Positions 5,899-8,545 of a DNA stretch of 8,545 bases are shown here, piece by piece. Numbering within the stretch: the stretch's first letter is position 1; every line of letters starts with the position of its first letter. The stretch is from Deltaproteobacteria bacterium (GTDB lineage Bacteria > Desulfobacterota > DSM-4660 > Desulfatiglandales > HGW-15). Where the stretch lies: the NCBI GenBank assembly GCA_021737245.1, contig JAIPEI010000139.1:1-8545 (forward strand). Reading direction: 5' to 3'. The translations under genes and the position numbers were made by a program. Under the pieces are notes generated by a model. The model saw nothing but the letters and a program-made list of their open reading frames with translations, was not told the origin of the DNA and made no database searches.

Positions 5899-8439
5899 AT
5901 GCCGTCCGCAGCATTCGGTCGCACCCCGGGAAGAATCCGCGTCGTCCTTTTCGCCCTCATTCTCCTTCTGCTCGGATACGTGGGGTATCTTGTCGCAGCC
6001 AATACCCAGTGGCGGCTCCGTGTCCAGGCGTCGGAGCTCTCCCGGTTAGAGCGCAACAACCAGCACCACGCGCGCGCACTGGGTTACTTCCTTTCCGAAC
6101 GAATGAACGACCTCCAGAGACTGGCGGAGGATCGTGCAGTCTCAGCCTACTTCGCAAACAAGGCCCTGGGCATGAGCCTGGAGTACGGCCTCGGAGCGAG
6201 CCTGCAGGACATGGCGCTCTCCCTGGACAAGCGGATCAACGCGAGTGGGTTCCAGGGGAAAGCCCTCTATACCCGGATTACGATTACCGGCCGTTCCGGA
6301 GAGGTCCTTGCGGACCGAAAGACAAGCGCCTGGAGGCCGGTCGAAGGAAAGGACGACCGGCTCGTTCTCGGGGCCGATACTGCGGTGAGGGTGCATCTGC
6401 TCGACGGTTCCGGTTCCGCCCGATTCGCAGTGACCTTCCCCTTCCGGTTCAAGGGAGGATACCAGGGGTGGATTACAGGCTGGATTGAAGAGGAGCCGAT
6501 CCAGGGGCTCTTTCCAGTGTCCGCCGATATGTTCGTGGTGCTGGGGGATCGCAGGGTTCCTTTTTGTCCTCAAAGCACAACCGAAAGCTCCAAGGAAGAG
6601 AAACGGGAAGTGGAAACACGCACCGTATCCGACCCGATTCCCGGCACGGCCATGAGCCTGCTGTGCCGTTTCCAGGCCATGGAGGTCTCCGGCGCCCCCT
6701 GGAGCTCGGCCGCGGGCATGAGCTTTCTCGCAGTCCTGATTCTCGGAAGCATCGCCCTGGCCTTGCACATCAACACCCGCAATCGGATCCTGGGCGTCCA
6801 CCTGGAGGAGTCCGCCTCCAGGGAGAAGGCCATTGAGGAGAAAAGCGCCCAGCTCGAGCAGGAGATCACCGTGCGGCAGGAAGCCGAAAATGAGCTCCAC
6901 GAGATTCACCAGCAACTCGAGCAAAGGGTCCGGGAGCGGACCCGGGAGCTCACGAAATCAAACGAGCGGCTCAAGCGGGAAATCGAAGGGCGGGAGCGGG
7001 CCAAGAGAGCGCTCCTGGCTTCGGAGCGGCGGATCGTCCACATGGTGAACGCCACCCCCATCGGGGTGATTATCGAGCAGCGCGATTGCATGGAGTACGT
7101 CAACCCCGCACTGAACCGCATGTTCGGGGTGGATGGGGCTGACTCACTGCTGGGACGTCCCATGGAGACGCTGATCCATCCGGATGACCGCCCCCGAATC
7201 GAAAAGCGCAGGCGGCAAGGGGAGCCCCTGCTCTCGAGGCATTTGGATGTCAGGGGGGCCAGGCTGGACGGAAGAGACCTGGAGCTGTCCGTGTGGCTGT
7301 CCGTGTCCGAGTATGAAAACGCCCCCGCCCTCCTGTGTTTCGTGATGGACAGGACGCAGGAGCGGGAGCTCCGATCCCAGCTGCGGCAGGCCCAGAAGAT
7401 GGAGGCCATCGGGACGCTGGCCGGAGGAATCGCCCACGACTTCAACAACCTCCTTTCCGCCATCCTGGGGTATACCCAGCTCGCCCTCAGGGAGCTCCCC
7501 CAGGGCGGCCCTGTGGCCTCGGATCTAGAGGAGGTCGTTCAAGCGGGAAGGCGGGCAAAGGACCTGACGGCTCAGATTCTGACATTCAGCCGGCAGAGAG
7601 AGGCGGACAAGGAGCCGGTCGCCATTCATTCCATGGTGAAGGAAGCGCTCAAGCTCCTGGAGTCCTCCCTGCCCGCAACCATTGAGATCCGACAGGGCCT
7701 GGACACCGAAGGATGGGTCCTAGCCGACCCCACCCAGGTCCACCAGGTCGTGATGAACCTGGCTACGAATGCCTACCAGGCCATGAAGGGGTCCGGGGGA
7801 GTCCTGGAGATCCGGATCCTGGACGCGGTATTTGAAGATTCTTCAGAGGCACTCTCCCAGGGACTGCCGCCCGGTGCCTATGTCGAGATCCAGGTACGGG
7901 ACACCGGGCCGGGCATTCCGCCGGAGATCCTGGATCGGATCTTCGAGCCCTACTTCACCACCAAGAGCAAGGGCGAGGGAACGGGGCTCGGCCTCTCCGT
8001 TGTGCACGGAATCGTGGAGGACTGCGGGGGAAAGGTGCTTGTGGAAACCCCTCCCGGCGGGGGAACCGTTTTTCGGGTGCTCTTTCCCCGCCATGCCGGC
8101 CATGGGCTGGACCATGAGCAGCGGGGGACAGGGGACGCTGTCCCGCCCCGCGGCACAGAGCGAATCCTCCTGGTCGACGACGAGCAGAGCCTGGTCGAGA
8201 TGAGCCGCAAGATGCTCGAATCCCTGGGGTACAGGGTGGTGACCACAACCAGCAGCCTGGAGGCCCTCGAGAAGCTGACCAAGGCCCCCGAGTCATTCGA
8301 CCTGCTCGTTGCAGACGTGATCATGCCCGGCATGACCGGAGACAGGCTTGCCAGGGAGGTCCTTGCCGTTCGTCCCGGGCTCCCGATCATCCTCTGGACC
8401 GGTTACTCGGCAGTGGACCCAATGTGTTGGACAGCCTGA
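5899..8439 (+). CDS. Membrane hybrid histidine kinase, C-terminal receiver truncated by IS
   Basis: The 846-residue product has a basic N-terminus, a first membrane segment (about 14-34), a periplasmic region (about 35-270) with no domain I can name, and a second membrane segment (about 271-291). A long coiled coil (about 300-375) leads to PAS (about 376-490), HisKA with H513 in GGIAHDFNNLLSAILGYTQ, and HATPase with N620/N624, DTGPGIP (668-674), FEPYF (682-686) and GEGTGLGL (692-699). The C-terminal receiver starts at about 755 with D760/D761 and has phosphoacceptor D806 and switch T834. It then breaks off: after GYSA(V) the frame runs into the likely IS end and stops at DPMCWTA, so strand beta-5 with its conserved Lys and helix alpha-5 are missing. 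The stop codon belongs to the IS. The kinase core is complete and may still autophosphorylate, but the receiver is probably unfolded. A relay to a separate regulator or to the intact receiver would be lost or changed. Confidence 0.9.
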   Translation: MPSAAFGRTPGRIRVVLFALILLLLGYVGYLVAANTQWRLRVQASELSRLERNNQHHARALGYFLSERMNDLQRLAEDRAVSAYFANKALGMSLEYGLGASLQDMALSLDKRINASGFQGKALYTRITITGRSGEVLADRKTSAWRPVEGKDDRLVLGADTAVRVHLLDGSGSARFAVTFPFRFKGGYQGWITGWIEEEPIQGLFPVSADMFVVLGDRRVPFCPQSTTESSKEEKREVETRTVSDPIPGTAMSLLCRFQAMEVSGAPWSSAAGMSFLAVLILGSIALALHINTRNRILGVHLEESASREKAIEEKSAQLEQEITVRQEAENELHEIHQQLEQRVRERTRELTKSNERLKREIEGRERAKRALLASERRIVHMVNATPIGVIIEQRDCMEYVNPALNRMFGVDGADSLLGRPMETLIHPDDRPRIEKRRRQGEPLLSRHLDVRGARLDGRDLELSVWLSVSEYENAPALLCFVMDRTQERELRSQLRQAQKMEAIGTLAGGIAHDFNNLLSAILGYTQLALRELPQGGPVASDLEEVVQAGRRAKDLTAQILTFSRQREADKEPVAIHSMVKEALKLLESSLPATIEIRQGLDTEGWVLADPTQVHQVVMNLATNAYQAMKGSGGVLEIRILDAVFEDSSEALSQGLPPGAYVEIQVRDTGPGIPPEILDRIFEPYFTTKSKGEGTGLGLSVVHGIVEDCGGKVLVETPPGGGTVFRVLFPRHAGHGLDHEQRGTGDAVPPRGTERILLVDDEQSLVEMSRKMLESLGYRVVTTTSSLEALEKLTKAPESFDLLVADVIMPGMTGDRLAREVLAVRPGLPIILWTGYSAVDPMCWTA
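8125..8144. repeat. Perfect inverted repeat in the kinase-receiver linker
   Basis: GGGACAG (8125-8131) and CTGTCCC (8138-8144) form a perfect 7-bp stem with a 6-nt loop. The repeat lies in frame inside the low-conservation linker between the HATPase and receiver domains of the hybrid kinase. Its look recalls the GGGGACAG-type short palindromes scattered in some bacterial genomes, but one copy in the window cannot show that it is a dispersed element. Confidence 0.35.
8414..8433. repeat. Putative terminal inverted repeat of the IS
   Basis: TGGACCCAATGTGTTGGACA begins with TG and carries the GACCC...TGTTGGACA pattern seen at the ends of many IS3-family elements. It lies 46 bp beyond the transposase stop codon, as expected for the end downstream of OrfB. 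The partner repeat is outside the window. Confidence 0.65.
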
Positions 8440-8479
8440 TGGTATGGATAAGCTATGAGCCCGTCGTGAGTGAGAGGCA

Positions 8480-8545
8480 TCAGGCAGCCTCCGAGAACGG
8501 GTGAGGGAGTCCATGGTACACCTCATCCGGGGTCAAGTTGTCAAG
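8480..8545 (-). CDS. IS3-family transposase OrfB, C-terminal fragment
   Basis: Only the last 21 codons and a TGA stop (8482-8480) are inside the window. Read on the minus strand they give LDNLTPDEVY, then HGLPHPFSEAA. The TP(D/A)EVY motif after a leucine is the standard C-terminal end of IS3-family OrfB, a DDE integrase-like (rve) transposase, where it follows the RPHQSL segment. The catalytic residues and any OrfA lie beyond the edge. The fragment is cut by the window and shows no sign of being broken itself. It is transcribed towards the disrupted kinase gene. Confidence 0.75.
   Translation of the reverse strand, partial: LDNLTPDEVYHGLPHPFSEAA

Larger units (their letters stand above)
8414..8545 (-). 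mobile_element. IS3-family insertion sequence, right end, runs off the window
   Basis: The left boundary is set at TGGACCC..., where the receiver sequence of the kinase stops matching its family and a typical IS3-like terminus begins. The element continues past the window edge. Within it are the terminal repeat (8414-8433), a 46-base non-coding stretch (8434-8479) and the end of a transposase gene on the minus strand. The bases CAG or GCAG just before 8414 may be the left copy of a target duplication, but the other end is needed to tell. The exact first base could be off by a few positions. Confidence 0.75.

Noticed and set aside
8293..8526. Minus-strand open frame of 77 codons at the right edge
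   Set aside because: It crosses the IS boundary into the kinase gene in a different frame from the transposase end; the frame ending at 8480 carries the IS3 OrfB motif instead.

Overview
The window is GC-rich (by eye, around 60% G+C or more) and carries a dense set of plus-strand signalling genes of a style common in Desulfobacterota (former Deltaproteobacteria): a receiver-PAS-PAS histidine kinase with the GIAHEINTPIQYV type of H-box, followed by HDOD and HD-GYP-like response regulators, an orphan family 3 periplasmic binding protein and a large membrane hybrid kinase. This taxonomic guess rests on gene style and is not proven by a marker gene.

Layout. Positions 1-425 hold no convincing gene. 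They contain a near-consensus sigma-54 promoter (164-179; GG-N10-GC spacing, one mismatch), a perfect dyad just upstream (145-156) and a leader of roughly 235 nt with a small hairpin. Three genes then follow with overlapping ends: a soluble REC-PAS-PAS-kinase (426-2477), a REC-HDOD regulator (2474-3694) and a REC plus degenerate HD-GYP regulator (3687-4853). After 31 bp comes a secreted amino-acid-type solute-binding protein with no transporter genes beside it (4885-5775). After 123 bp comes a two-TM hybrid histidine kinase with a large periplasmic sensor region (5899-8439).

The right edge is a mobile element junction. The C-terminal receiver of the hybrid kinase stops abruptly after its beta-4 strand and switchable Thr. 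The next bases, from about 8414, look like the terminal inverted repeat of an IS3-family element. The last 66 bases encode, on the minus strand, the C-terminal 21 residues of an IS3-type OrfB transposase. The kinase therefore appears to be disrupted by an insertion, with its stop codon supplied by the IS.

How the genes may work together (inference). The soluble kinase has its own N-terminal receiver, so it can take input from another kinase. It probably phosphorylates the two co-translated regulators. One regulator ends in an HDOD domain with intact HD-type metal ligands. The other ends in an HD-GYP fold that has lost most of its metal ligands and the GYP motif, so it probably acts by binding. 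The binding protein may present a ligand to the periplasmic domain of the hybrid kinase. The promoter suggests sigma-54-dependent, activator-controlled expression of at least the first three genes.
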